A program made the translations under genes and the position numbers. From Paenibacillus oryzisoli (GTDB lineage Bacteria > Bacillota > Bacilli > Paenibacillales > NBRC-103111), in contig NZ_LYPB01000046.1 in assembly GCF_001653565.1 (NCBI RefSeq), positions 1-64,000 of the forward strand: DNA of 64,000 nt. Direction: 5' to 3'. This document shows positions 33,316 to 42,358 of the stretch, in pieces. A model generated the notes under the pieces. The model was not told where the DNA came from and made no database searches. It worked only from the letters and a program-made list of their open reading frames with translations. Numbering within the stretch: position 1 is the stretch's first letter; each line of letters starts with the position of its first letter.

Positions 33316-35907
33316 TCAAGCAAGCCACAGCTTCATCGTTTTAATTTCATATGGGTTCATCGTCACGGGCAGATGATCTCGGTCAAATTCTACGTTCGTG
33401 TCCTTCGTACGTTCGACTAGGTCGCATTCCTTTGCATCTACAAGGTACTCTGTAAATGACAGCTTCACCGCCAAGCGCTCATCTTTCAAGTTTTGGAAGC
33501 GTAAGATGTACGCATCACCTTGCTCTGCCTTTTTGAAGGATAAGATATGAATCCCCTCTGCGCCTTCTTTCAGGAACTGATACTTTGCGGGTCCTGCAGG
33601 ATTCCAACCTGCAGTAACCTGAGGTGGCATGCATGCTTCAGCAGATAATTGCTGTACATGTCCTGTCCTCCAATCCCCAGCATGTGGTGCAAGGCGGAAT
33701 GCATATTGGAAGCTGCCACTGATCCACTGTGGGAAGTTCGTCCCCCATTGGTTGTTAAACAAGTTGAAATGAAGCGTTGGCTGCTCGGGTACATACACTT
33801 GGGAATATTGATATATCCCCTTCTCACCAATAGAGAATAAAGGTGTATCGAAGGGAATGATCATCAGTCCCACTCCTTCATCCTGTACATCAACCCATTG
33901 ACTAGCGCAGTGAAGGCGAGTATTCGCACCTTTCTCAATATCTGTAAGCGGATTGACGCTACTCCCTAATTTTTGAAAACGATACGCCGGCTCACTTGCG
34001 TTCAGCGCAAATGTGAAGTGCCCACTCTCGGCGTACGCCGTAGCGGCTTTACGATGAACCGTTACTCCCATATCCGCATAGGGCTGATTGGCATCCAGAC
34101 GAATCGATAAGCAGATCTCTTCGCCATTTCCAAACGCCTCATAACTTTCATTCGGTGTCGTGAACCTAATGGCAATGCTGCCCCAGCCTGCGCCATTGGA
34201 TATCTGAACATCTGTAAGATGCAGTCCATATTGCTTGTGCTCGATCCTTGGATAACCCGGCTTACCGAAATCGTTCACATACCAATCCATGAGGTCATAG
34301 CTGTATGTTTTGACAAAATTCAGAATCTCCTCTTTGCCGTACACATCGTATTCGTATTGCGCAAACCTTCCATTAACTGCCCATTCTTTCCCATTCCGCT
34401 TGTCATAAAAGCTGGTTACCCAGCCTGAGCGCCTGTTCACCACGATGCGGATCGCATCGTTCTCCAGCACAGCGTTCTCTGCACCCTCCACTGCAATCGC
34501 ATTATTTTCCAGCATCGCACTCTCTGCGCCTTCCACTGCAATCGCATCATACTCAAAAGTCCGATACCCCATCGGTGCCAATTCACCAATATAAGCCTCA
34601 CCCGCTTCATTAACGGAATAAGATTTCCCCGTTTCTCTATCTGTCAGTGCACCGCGCTTGTGCGTGTCCAATGTGATCTTTACATGCTGTCGTTCCCAAG
34701 CCAGCGGGTTATATACACCAATGATATTCGAATCCCTGGTTGTAAAAGGTTGAACCTGACTTAGCGCTTTCTCAGCTTGATCCACATAGTTCGTCTGTTC
34801 GGCCCAAGAAGCCTCTGTCTTCAGGTAGGAGTCTGGAAACATCGCTCGGTCTTTCTGAATCGCGGCCTTCCCGAAAGCACGCTGGCTATTGCGGCCAGGC
34901 AATAAATTCGATTTAATATCGATTCCCCACGTATGTTCGCCGAATAGCAGCGTGTGTTCATACGCATCTGCGATATCATTCTTGTGATCATCTCCACGGA
35001 ATCCTTGCAGCTGCTCTAGGGTTGCTAAGCTTTCCCGTGCTGCAATCTCCGAACGCATCCGCCGTACACGGGACACTTCTTCTGGATAGGTGCCGATCCC
35101 ATGGATCCACGTATCCGCCAAATCCTTGCGAATGACAGGGATATCCTGATAATCTCTAGCCACAAAATCGCGTGCAAAGTCGTCCATGGTCCCGATTTTC
35201 ACCTCGGTATCCGGATACGTACTCGCAATCTCATCCAACAAATCTTGCACCACAGAACCATCCTGTGGGCCATAGTTGTCCTGCGTTTGCAGCAGTGCTA
35301 TCCAAATCGGATAAGGCCAATCCTCTGGCGGGGTCAGGTCTGTGCCATAAGCCCCTTTCGAATAATAGGTTAGGACCCTGCTGCCATCCGGACCTTCCCA
35401 ATGAAATAAACGGGGCAGGTCAACCGGTGACGAACACGCATTAACGCCCAAATGCAGAAATTCAATGCCTGCATTCTTCAATAAGGTAGGCAGCATCCAC
35501 GTATGGCCGGGTACGTCCGTCATTTTAGCTGAAATGGCGGTATGCCCATATTGTTGACGTAGCTTTTCCGAAATGTAGAGCCCTCGAATATATTCTTCTG
35601 TGCCGCAAAACTCCGTATGTGTCGTAAAGGGGAGCCCATGCCAACGCAGTTGTCCGTTCGTAATTAAAGCTTCTATTCTTTCTTTTCTCCCTGCATCCGG
35701 TGTATCCAAACATTCCTGCAGCATCCATGCCGGCAGTGTCCACACATAGTGATGGTCTGGTCCATCTTTCTTCGTGTCTTCACAGACAGCCATAACGTCG
35801 TTCATCATCTCTTCCTTATATTGCGAAATGACATTGCTGGCCAAGTCCGTGAAGCCCAAGTCTACATGCGTTTTAAAAACAACATATATCTTCTCTAGTT
35901 TCCTCAC
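33316..35907 (-). CDS. DUF5054 / GH38-like family protein, probable intracellular glycosidase
   Basis: About 863 residues without a signal peptide. The N-terminal part (KIYVVFKTHVDLGFTDLA) carries the His-x-Asp pair typical of GH38 mannosidase-type barrels. WTLPAWMLQE, GLPFTTHTEF and TDVPGHTWMLP follow, and then beta-sandwich domains. This matches the DUF5054 group, which resembles GH38 but has no agreed substrate that I know of. GTG at 35907 has GGAGGAG 8 bp upstream; the in-frame ATG at 35928 lacks good spacing. A 15-residue unit (AIAVEGAESAMLENN) is repeated around residue 460. It is the last gene of the Opp-type operon, and it should act on the imported oligosaccharide (inference). Confidence 0.85.
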   Translation of the reverse strand: MRKLEKIYVVFKTHVDLGFTDLASNVISQYKEEMMNDVMAVCEDTKKDGPDHHYVWTLPAWMLQECLDTPDAGRKERIEALITNGQLRWHGLPFTTHTEFCGTEEYIRGLYISEKLRQQYGHTAISAKMTDVPGHTWMLPTLLKNAGIEFLHLGVNACSSPVDLPRLFHWEGPDGSRVLTYYSKGAYGTDLTPPEDWPYPIWIALLQTQDNYGPQDGSVVQDLLDEIASTYPDTEVKIGTMDDFARDFVARDYQDIPVIRKDLADTWIHGIGTYPEEVSRVRRMRSEIAARESLATLEQLQGFRGDDHKNDIADAYEHTLLFGEHTWGIDIKSNLLPGRNSQRAFGKAAIQKDRAMFPDSYLKTEASWAEQTNYVDQAEKALSQVQPFTTRDSNIIGVYNPLAWERQHVKITLDTHKRGALTDRETGKSYSVNEAGEAYIGELAPMGYRTFEYDAIAVEGAESAMLENNAIAVEGAENAVLENDAIRIVVNRRSGWVTSFYDKRNGKEWAVNGRFAQYEYDVYGKEEILNFVKTYSYDLMDWYVNDFGKPGYPRIEHKQYGLHLTDVQISNGAGWGSIAIRFTTPNESYEAFGNGEEICLSIRLDANQPYADMGVTVHRKAATAYAESGHFTFALNASEPAYRFQKLGSSVNPLTDIEKGANTRLHCASQWVDVQDEGVGLMIIPFDTPLFSIGEKGIYQYSQVYVPEQPTLHFNLFNNQWGTNFPQWISGSFQYAFRLAPHAGDWRTGHVQQLSAEACMPPQVTAGWNPAGPAKYQFLKEGAEGIHILSFKKAEQGDAYILRFQNLKDERLAVKLSFTEYLVDAKECDLVERTKDTNVEFDRDHLPVTMNPYEIKTMKLWLA
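34454..34543 (-). repeat. 45-bp in-frame tandem repeat inside the DUF5054 gene
   Basis: Two adjacent 45-bp units encode AIAVEGAESAMLENN and AIAVEGAENAVLEND, with a partial third copy at the edge (YDAIAV). DNA identity between units is high, so the duplication is recent. It inserts about 15 extra residues at a domain junction. Confidence 0.85.
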
Positions 35908-35931
35908 TGTTCTCTCCTCCGTATCCATCCT

Positions 35932-36687
35932 CTAGCTCTCTCCCTCCCTGACTTGCACCAATGCTGAAATATTGCGAGAAGTGATCGATGAGACACCCAT
36001 CTCCATAAAGTACTTCATCTCCGCTTCTGTATGGACCGTCCAGATATAGACATCCAGCTTATGACGGGCTGCTGCCTGCAAGAGCGCTGGCTCTACAACA
36101 CGATAATTCACGTTAAGACCGAAACAGTTCGCGCTCAACGCTTGTTGGCAACTGATTTGAACTCCCTCCATGTAATTCCCTGTTTGAAATAAGGAAGCGT
36201 CTGCGTTCAGCAGTTTGCGTAAGCGTGGATTGATGCTGTTTACATAGTGAGCCCTTACGGACTCACAACCGCTAAGGAATACCTGATCGTAGAGTCCGTT
36301 TATATCAACGAATCGAGAAACAGGCTCAACACTGTCATCCGATTTCATATCCAGATTGATTGTCTTGCCTGATGCCAGCAAAATTGGCATAACGGATGCC
36401 AACGACAAGATCCTTATTGTCTCATTACCATCAGATGACCCGTTATGCGCCTTGACAGCCAACTGGCTCAATTCCCCATAGCTCATTTGGGAAATCCGGT
36501 ATTCGGTGCCATCAACCGTGTACACGTTGTCATCATGAGCAAACACAAGAACCCCATCTGATGTGATCAAGATGTCTTCTTCCACAATATCTGCCCCACT
36601 GAGAAGCGCCGTTTCAATGGAAAGCAAGCTATTATCTGGTGTGCCCATACAACCCGTATGTGCAGTTAGCAATGGATTTCGCTTCAT
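35932..36687 (-). CDS. glycerophosphodiester phosphodiesterase-like (GDPD) protein
   Basis: About 251 residues, cytoplasmic, single GDPD TIM barrel. The normal start motif HRGxxxxxPENT appears as AHTGCMGTPDNS: Arg is replaced by Thr and Glu by Asp. The metal-binding pair is present (VEEDILITSDG, then FAHDD), and MDVDVWTV-like strand sequence occurs near the C-terminus (DVYIWTVHTEAEM). With the Arg and Glu changes, activity may be altered or directed at a different diester. GAGG lies 9 bp before the ATG at 36687; ATG at 36693 is also possible. It sits between ThuA and DUF5054 in a sugar operon. Confidence 0.8.
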   Translation of the reverse strand: MKRNPLLTAHTGCMGTPDNSLLSIETALLSGADIVEEDILITSDGVLVFAHDDNVYTVDGTEYRISQMSYGELSQLAVKAHNGSSDGNETIRILSLASVMPILLASGKTINLDMKSDDSVEPVSRFVDINGLYDQVFLSGCESVRAHYVNSINPRLRKLLNADASLFQTGNYMEGVQISCQQALSANCFGLNVNYRVVEPALLQAAARHKLDVYIWTVHTEAEMKYFMEMGVSSITSRNISALVQVREGES

Positions 36688-36802
36688 CGTCATTCACCTC
36701 AACTAAAATTCATATTGGCGATGCCAAGGCTGTATAGGACTGAATTCGCAAACCAAACAGCCCCTTTCAACTTGAAAGAAGCTTGTATTTGCCATGAGCT
36801 CA

Positions 36803-37522
36803 CTACTTCTTGATTTCCTCAAGCGGTGCGTGATGCCCATAAAATGTCTTTTCCCTTTGAATGGGGGCTGTCCATTTCACGGCATTGGCAATGACGCGCT
36901 GCACATCTTTGTTGTGATAGGTAGGATATGTCTCGTGACCTGGACGGAAATAGAAGATTTTCCCTTGACCTCGACGATAGGTGCATCCGCTGCGGAACAC
37001 TTCTCCTCCCTGAAACCAACTGACGAGAATTAATTCCTCTGGTGTCGGAATATCGAAATGCTCTCCGTACATTTCTTCCTCTTGCAAATCGATATAAGGT
37101 CCAATTCCCGCTACGATGGGATGAGAAGGGTCCATCACCCACAGACGTTCTTTCTCGTCCGCTTCTCGCCATAGCAGATCGCAAGAAGTGCCCATTAGTT
37201 TGCGGAATAATTTGGAATGATGACCTGAGTGAAGTACAATCAGCCCCATGCCCTCATGCACACGTTTACAAATGCGATCAACGACGTTATCCTGAAAGCC
37301 TTTATGTTCAACATGTCCCCAATAAATAAGAACATCCGTCTGATCCAGTTTTTCTTGGGTTAGCCCATGCTCAGGTTCATTGAAAGTTGCACAGCTAATC
37401 TCGAATCCCTCTTGGCTGATGCCATCAGCAATAGCGCCGTGCATCCCTTTGGGATAGATCCGCGCAACCTCTTCTTTTCTCTGCTCCTGTAGGAATTCAT
37501 TCCAAATTGTTACTCTGATCAT
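36803..37522 (-). CDS. ThuA-like family protein
   Basis: 239 residues. A ThuA/DUF1037-type flavodoxin or amidotransferase-like fold: DVLIYWGHVEHKGFQ, VHEGMGLIVLHSGHHSK, EEEMYGEHFDIP, GGEVFRSGCTYRRGQGKIFYFRPGHETYP and a final HNKDVQRVIANAVKW. In rhizobia ThuA helps convert imported disaccharides such as trehalose into keto derivatives together with an oxidoreductase. Here a Gfo/Idh/MocA gene lies just upstream, which matches that pairing. AGGGAGGGCTCGT precedes the ATG. The 115-bp gap after it (to the GDPD gene) has no clear promoter. Confidence 0.88.
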   Translation of the reverse strand: MIRVTIWNEFLQEQRKEEVARIYPKGMHGAIADGISQEGFEISCATFNEPEHGLTQEKLDQTDVLIYWGHVEHKGFQDNVVDRICKRVHEGMGLIVLHSGHHSKLFRKLMGTSCDLLWREADEKERLWVMDPSHPIVAGIGPYIDLQEEEMYGEHFDIPTPEELILVSWFQGGEVFRSGCTYRRGQGKIFYFRPGHETYPTYHNKDVQRVIANAVKWTAPIQREKTFYGHHAPLEEIKK

Positions 37523-37552
37523 ACGAGCCCTCCCTTACCTAGTCGAAAGCAT

Positions 37553-38611
37553 TTATAATCTTCTCGTTATGCCGTCTTGCGCTGAATCTATAATAGCTTG
37601 CAGCACTTGTTGATTACGATATCCATCCATAAGCGTCGGAAGTGACGATGAGTTCCTCTGTTCCAAGTAATCTACAAAATCTTGCAGCATCGGCTTTACT
37701 GATTTCTCATCCAAGTGGATGACAGACTCGGTCAGTTGTAGATTCTCGCCAGATCTGAGCGTCAAATGAACCTCATTCGGCTTTTCCACGGACATCCGTA
37801 CCGTCCCCAAATCCCCAAACAAAGTAACGTTGAATTGATTCCCCGTCCCAATTGCATTCTTATGGGTATAAAAGGACCCCATCACGCCGCCTTCTAAGAC
37901 AGATTGGAAGCCTGTAAAGTCATCCACATCCACTTGGGCGTATTCGCCTGTTCGCTTATTCAATCGGCGATCCGTGAACGTGGTCATCATACCTGACACC
38001 TGCGTAAATTCGCCTACAAAGAAGCGCGCCGCGTCCACCATATGGGAACCTATATCGGCTAATATGCCAGAACCCGCCATCTCTTTATTGAAACGCCACG
38101 TGTATTCCTTGTTAAACATAGGGGCGTTTTCTTCTTGCAAGTAATGTGCAGCGATATGCCGTATACGGCCTAAAGTACCGTCCGCAACGAGCCCCTTCAC
38201 GTACTGAAAGCAAGGTCGATACCGATAGGAGAACCCAATCATGCAGGGAATCGGATTGGCTTCATATAATTGAAGCAAGTCATCCGCCTCCTCAATCGTT
38301 CGCGTAAAGGGCTTCTCCGAGAAGATGGGTTTGCCGCAGGCAATAGCCGTTTTCAAGATATCATAATGGAATTTATTGGAGACTCCGGAAATAAGGAAGT
38401 CGATGTCAGGGTCGGCTATGATGGCCCGATAATCCGTATATCGCTTCGCTGCTGGCAAATGCAGTCGATCTCCGACCCCCTCCACCGCTTTCGCATTCAC
38501 GTCACAGATAGCCCCAACGCTTGTATTGGTAATTTTGGCAAGATTGTTCATATGGTAATCGCCGATACCGCCAAGGCCAATAATACCTACATTCCAATGT
38601 TTAGTACTCAT
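37553..38611 (-). CDS. Gfo/Idh/MocA-family NAD(P)-dependent sugar oxidoreductase
   Basis: About 352 residues. The Rossmann start is NVGIIGLGGIGDYHMNN, followed by the catalytic-loop signature SEKPFTRTIEEAD and a C-terminal alpha/beta domain with SGILADIGSHMVDAARFFVG, whose His-Asp pattern is typical of this family. It should oxidise or epimerise a hydroxyl group on a sugar or inositol-like substrate. ATG at 38611 has AAGGGAG 8 bp upstream, and longer in-frame starts overlap the LacI gene. Next gene is ThuA, 30 bp later. Confidence 0.92.
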   Translation of the reverse strand: MSTKHWNVGIIGLGGIGDYHMNNLAKITNTSVGAICDVNAKAVEGVGDRLHLPAAKRYTDYRAIIADPDIDFLISGVSNKFHYDILKTAIACGKPIFSEKPFTRTIEEADDLLQLYEANPIPCMIGFSYRYRPCFQYVKGLVADGTLGRIRHIAAHYLQEENAPMFNKEYTWRFNKEMAGSGILADIGSHMVDAARFFVGEFTQVSGMMTTFTDRRLNKRTGEYAQVDVDDFTGFQSVLEGGVMGSFYTHKNAIGTGNQFNVTLFGDLGTVRMSVEKPNEVHLTLRSGENLQLTESVIHLDEKSVKPMLQDFVDYLEQRNSSSLPTLMDGYRNQQVLQAIIDSAQDGITRRL

Positions 38612-38624
38612 CAGGTTCGCTCCC

Positions 38625-39671
38625 TTATTCGCGATCTTCATCACTACCAATTGTAGAAACTGAATTTCGTTCAATAATTTTGCCTTCAACGATGATGTTT
38701 TCTTCGTACTCCCCTTGCAGCACGCCTAATTGATGCATTAACAATCGGACGGACTGTGCACCTAATTCGGACGGTTGCAAATCCATACTAGTCAGAGACG
38801 GGTTCGATTGTACCATCATCGAGTTATCTCCGCATATGACGAAGATAGAGACATCCCCGGGCACGCTCAGATTAAGATCCTTAACAGCGTTAAGAACACT
38901 GAATGCAGTTCGATCATCATCGGCAATAATCGCCGTCACTTTCTTCTGCTGCTTACCCAGAATATCCATCGTCTCTTCATAGCCGTAGTCCATATATTCG
39001 CTGGAATTCAATTCTGGCTTATGATGAATCATGTGTTCCTCTACGTCTAACCCATGCTCCTTCATCGCCTCAACGAAGCTAGCCCTGCGATCGATCGATA
39101 CGGTCATATGCTCATTCGCATTCAGAAACATAATATCTCGATGGCCCTTGCCAACTAAATACGCGCAAATATTGGACATCATCTGTGCATTATCATTATC
39201 TACGCTTGTAGAATGCTCGATATTTTCATTCATCACATGACCAACTGTCACAAAAGGAATCTGTCCCATATGCATGAGCGTGATACGTTCATCATTCGCT
39301 GTAGGCCTCATCACAACAGCGCCATCGATGGGATAACTCGTCAGAAAGGGCGTTTTCACCTCATGAACCGGAATGATATCTAGCAGCACCCTATACCCAT
39401 AAGAAGCTGCTTCCAGAATGACCCCGTTAATAAACTGTGTATGAAATGCGCTAAAGAAGAAGCTGCCATGCGGTATGGTTAGGCCAATCGCCATCGTTTT
39501 CTTGGTAACTAAGCTCCGCGCAGTATGATTAGGAACATAATTCAATTGTCTGGAAACACTCATCACACGTTCTCTGACTTCGTTGCTCGTCGGTCTTTTT
39601 TGGCTAAAAACGTTAGAGACCGTCCCTTTGGAGACTTTCGCTAATCTTGCTACATCATCAATTTTAGCCAT
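38625..39671 (-). CDS. LacI-family transcriptional regulator
   Basis: 348 residues. The N-terminal LacI helix-turn-helix is clear (IDDVARLAKVSKGTVSNVFS, then NYVPNHTARSLVTKK hinge), followed by a periplasmic-binding-like effector domain with SVDNDNAQMM, IAIVADDD-like ATP-free sugar pocket features and TSMDLQPSELGAQSVRLL. It is embedded inside the operon, 34 bp after the HAD gene. Three perfect or near-perfect LacI-type palindromes lie upstream of the operon (46661-46806). This regulator is their most likely ligand-responsive binder (inference). Confidence 0.9.
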   Translation of the reverse strand: MAKIDDVARLAKVSKGTVSNVFSQKRPTSNEVRERVMSVSRQLNYVPNHTARSLVTKKTMAIGLTIPHGSFFFSAFHTQFINGVILEAASYGYRVLLDIIPVHEVKTPFLTSYPIDGAVVMRPTANDERITLMHMGQIPFVTVGHVMNENIEHSTSVDNDNAQMMSNICAYLVGKGHRDIMFLNANEHMTVSIDRRASFVEAMKEHGLDVEEHMIHHKPELNSSEYMDYGYEETMDILGKQQKKVTAIIADDDRTAFSVLNAVKDLNLSVPGDVSIFVICGDNSMMVQSNPSLTSMDLQPSELGAQSVRLLMHQLGVLQGEYEENIIVEGKIIERNSVSTIGSDEDRE

Positions 39672-39705
39672 AGTTTGATATACATCCCTTCATTACAATG
39701 TCCAT

Positions 39706-40275
39706 TTATGCCAATTGTGCATGAAGCTCCTCGACCAAGTCAATTAAATCTATCGGATTGCTGATCGTATAGTCGGGCTTTTGACTTTCGTCTTCATGCA
39801 CTTTGGGATATCTTGGTGTCCAGCTCAAGAAAACGCTCGTGAACCCCATTTGATTCGCACCTTTCACATCTCGGCTTAAGTTGTTACCGACCATGACTAT
39901 TCTTGAGCAATCCTGCTCCGTAAGTTCTAACGCTCCCATGGCCGCTTTGAACATGCGCGGACTAGGCTTTGAGTCTTTAATCGTTTCGGAATAAATCATC
40001 GTCGTAAAATAATCATATAACCCATGATCTGTTAACATGTTCTTGAAGGATTGCGCTCTGCCGTCGGCTACCAACGCCAATATATAACCACGCTCGGCGA
40101 GCGTCTTCACCATCACATCCGCCCCTGGGATTAGATCTGCTTTAATGACGATATCATGGTCATCCCGAATTTCGGTGCCTTCATCAATGATCGTATCTCC
40201 GCAGTCTAGAAAAACGATAAGCTTCTTCGCATTAGGATCAATCGGCATATGATCTTTCGTTGTTGGTTTATACAT
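39706..40275 (-). CDS. HAD-superfamily hydrolase
   Basis: About 189 residues. Motif I is LIVFLDCGDTIIDEG with nucleophile Asp. Motif II is represented by LALVADGRAQSF, motif III by KPSPRMFKAAMGAL (Lys), and motif IV by IVMVGNNLSRDVKGANQMG. These are HAD phosphatase hallmarks with a helical cap. ATG at 40275 has AGAGGTG upstream, and the gene overlaps the end of the ATPase gene by 8 bp, so the two are translationally coupled. It is probably a sugar-phosphate or similar phosphatase that serves the imported compound. Confidence 0.88.
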   Translation of the reverse strand: MYKPTTKDHMPIDPNAKKLIVFLDCGDTIIDEGTEIRDDHDIVIKADLIPGADVMVKTLAERGYILALVADGRAQSFKNMLTDHGLYDYFTTMIYSETIKDSKPSPRMFKAAMGALELTEQDCSRIVMVGNNLSRDVKGANQMGFTSVFLSWTPRYPKVHEDESQKPDYTISNPIDLIDLVEELHAQLA

Positions 40276-41287
40276 GAGCAGCGACACCTCTTAAGTTTAA
40301 TTGGTCAGCATAATGACAAGCCGTGTAATGCTTGTTGCCTACATCCTGCAACTTCGGTTCTTCCTTCACGCATTTGTCAGTCTTGTACATACATCTTGGA
40401 TGAAAATGGCATCCACTTGGCGGATTAGCCGGATTCGGCACCTCGCCTTCAAGAATGATGCGGTCCTTCTTATAATCAGGGTCAGGTTCAGGTACGGCCG
40501 ACAGCAGCGCCTCCGTGTACGGATGCTTAGGTGTTTGAAATAGCGCGTCTACAGGTGCTAACTCGACAATCCGCCCCAAGTGCATGACCGCCACACGGTC
40601 CGAAATATTTTGCACAATAGATAGATCATGCGAGATGAAAATATACGTAATCTGAAGCTGCTTCTGCAGATCCTTCAACAAGTTAATAATTTGCGCTTTG
40701 ATCGACACATCCAAGGCCGATACCGCTTCATCGCAGACGATGAGTCGTGGCTGAGAAATAAGCGCCCTTGCAATCGCGATGCGTTGTCTCTGCCCGCCGG
40801 AGAAGGCATGTGGATATCGTTTGAGATAGCTGACATTCAGACCAGTCTTTTCTGCAATTAAGGTAACTTTCTCATCCAGCTCCGCTTTCGTTAACTTAAA
40901 GTTGGCGAGCAGCGGCTCCGAAATAATGTCATACACACTCATTCTCGGGCTTAGTGACGAATACGGATCCTGAAAGATCATCTGAATATCTTTTCTGAAC
41001 TTCTTGAATTCTTTCCCCCGAAGACCTAGGAAATCGACCTCCTCATTGCCCTCCGTATGGTAAATGACTTCCCCAGAAGATGCATTCATGCCCCTGACGA
41101 TACAACGGCCCAGTGTTGTTTTCCCACAGCCGGATTCGCCGACAATGCTTAGCGTTTCTCCCTCCATCAGCTCGAAAGATACATCATTCAACACACGAAC
41201 GGATGAAGGCCTAGCAAACAACTTATTTTTATCTTTCACTTCAAAATTTTTGATTAAATGTTTGACTTTCAGAATCGGTTTAGACAT
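40268..41287 (-). CDS. Opp/Dpp-type ABC transporter ATPase (DppF-like)
   Basis: About 339 residues. Walker A GESGCGKT, Q-loop region QMIFQDPYSSLSPRM, signature AFSGGQRQR, Walker B RLIVCDEAVSALD, H-loop FISHD, and the Opp/Dpp C-terminal domain with the four-Cys Fe-S-like pattern (HPRCMYK, KCVKEEP, HYTACHYA). ATG at 41287 has GAGGAG 7 bp upstream. It overlaps the end of the DppD-like gene, so they are coupled. The longer in-frame extension upstream has no ribosome binding site. Confidence 0.93.
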   Translation of the reverse strand: MSKPILKVKHLIKNFEVKDKNKLFARPSSVRVLNDVSFELMEGETLSIVGESGCGKTTLGRCIVRGMNASSGEVIYHTEGNEEVDFLGLRGKEFKKFRKDIQMIFQDPYSSLSPRMSVYDIISEPLLANFKLTKAELDEKVTLIAEKTGLNVSYLKRYPHAFSGGQRQRIAIARALISQPRLIVCDEAVSALDVSIKAQIINLLKDLQKQLQITYIFISHDLSIVQNISDRVAVMHLGRIVELAPVDALFQTPKHPYTEALLSAVPEPDPDYKKDRIILEGEVPNPANPPSGCHFHPRCMYKTDKCVKEEPKLQDVGNKHYTACHYADQLNLRGVAAHV

Positions 41288-42335
41288 ATGCTTTCTCCTC
41301 ACCTTCATTCGCGTAAAGGAAACATCGAACCATATGGTTATCGGATATTCGCGTTTTGGGCACGGCTTGTTTATTGCATACCCCTTCAATTCGATCCTTG
41401 CAGCGCTCATAGAATCCGCACATAGGCGGCATATCGATCGGCATCGGAACGGTACCTTCAATGGATTCCAACCGTTTGTTTCGGTTGCCAGCCAACTTCG
41501 GCATTGAATTGAGCAAGCCTTTGGTATAGGGATGTTTGGGATTGTTAAAAATCTCACCTACGGTCGATTGCTCCACAATCTTCCCTAAATACATAACAGC
41601 CACTTCATCGCACATCTCTGCAATAATGCCTAGATCATGGGTAACAAGTAGGATCGCCATGCCGAACTCTTTTTGCAGCCCTTTCATCAGTTCCATCACT
41701 TGGGCTTGAATCGTCACATCCAGCGCAGTCGTAGGCTCATCGGCAATTAACAATTCCGGATTACAGGATAAGGCCATGGAGATCATCGCCCGCTGACGCA
41801 TACCGCCCGAGAATTCATGCGGGTACTGGTCGAATCGTTTCGCTTCATCCGAAATGCCCACTTTACTTAACATTTCAAGCGCGATTTTCTTCGCTTCTTT
41901 CTTATCTTTGGTACGGTGGATAAGGATCGATTCCATGATCTGATTGCCAATCGTATACATGGGTGAAAATGCCGTCATCGGCTCTTGAAAGATCATCGCG
42001 ATTTTGCGGCCGCGAATGGATCGAATTTGTTTACCTCGCGTATCTAGCGATAGCAGATCCAGCTTGCCCAGCGCCTTCTCTGACGCAGAATGATACACAA
42101 TTTTGCCGGAAGTTTCGCACTCTTTGGGATTAATGGAGATAATCGCTCTGCTGGTTAAACTTTTTCCACAGCCAGATTCACCAACAAGTCCCAGTGTTTT
42201 TCCTTTTTTTATATCAAAATCAACGCCATCTACAGCCCTCATTTCCCCATTATCCATCTGAATACGAATCTTGAGGTCTTGAACAGACAGTAGGGGTAGT
42301 TCGGATTGTGACTCGATAACAGCTTCTGATGTCAT
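41280..42335 (-). CDS. Opp/Dpp-type ABC transporter ATPase (DppD-like)
   Basis: 351 residues. Walker A GESGCGKS, QEPMTAFSPMYTIGNQ, signature EFSGGMRQR, Walker B LLIADEPTTALD, H-loop LVTHD, and the Opp C-terminal region (NPKHPYTKGLL, CGFYERCKDRIEGVC). It forms the heterodimeric ATPase with the next gene. The start is preceded by a moderate GGGGA. It lies 23 bp after the DppC-like permease gene. Confidence 0.93.
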   Translation of the reverse strand: MTSEAVIESQSELPLLSVQDLKIRIQMDNGEMRAVDGVDFDIKKGKTLGLVGESGCGKSLTSRAIISINPKECETSGKIVYHSASEKALGKLDLLSLDTRGKQIRSIRGRKIAMIFQEPMTAFSPMYTIGNQIMESILIHRTKDKKEAKKIALEMLSKVGISDEAKRFDQYPHEFSGGMRQRAMISMALSCNPELLIADEPTTALDVTIQAQVMELMKGLQKEFGMAILLVTHDLGIIAEMCDEVAVMYLGKIVEQSTVGEIFNNPKHPYTKGLLNSMPKLAGNRNKRLESIEGTVPMPIDMPPMCGFYERCKDRIEGVCNKQAVPKTRISDNHMVRCFLYANEGEEKAYV

Positions 42336-42358
42336 GACATTCCCCGCCTTACCTTGGT

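Noticed and set aside
32525-33420. Open frames across the 387-bp duplication and the following repeats
   Set aside because: They arise from repeats, share the same peptide in both copies, and lack ribosome binding sites and known domains.
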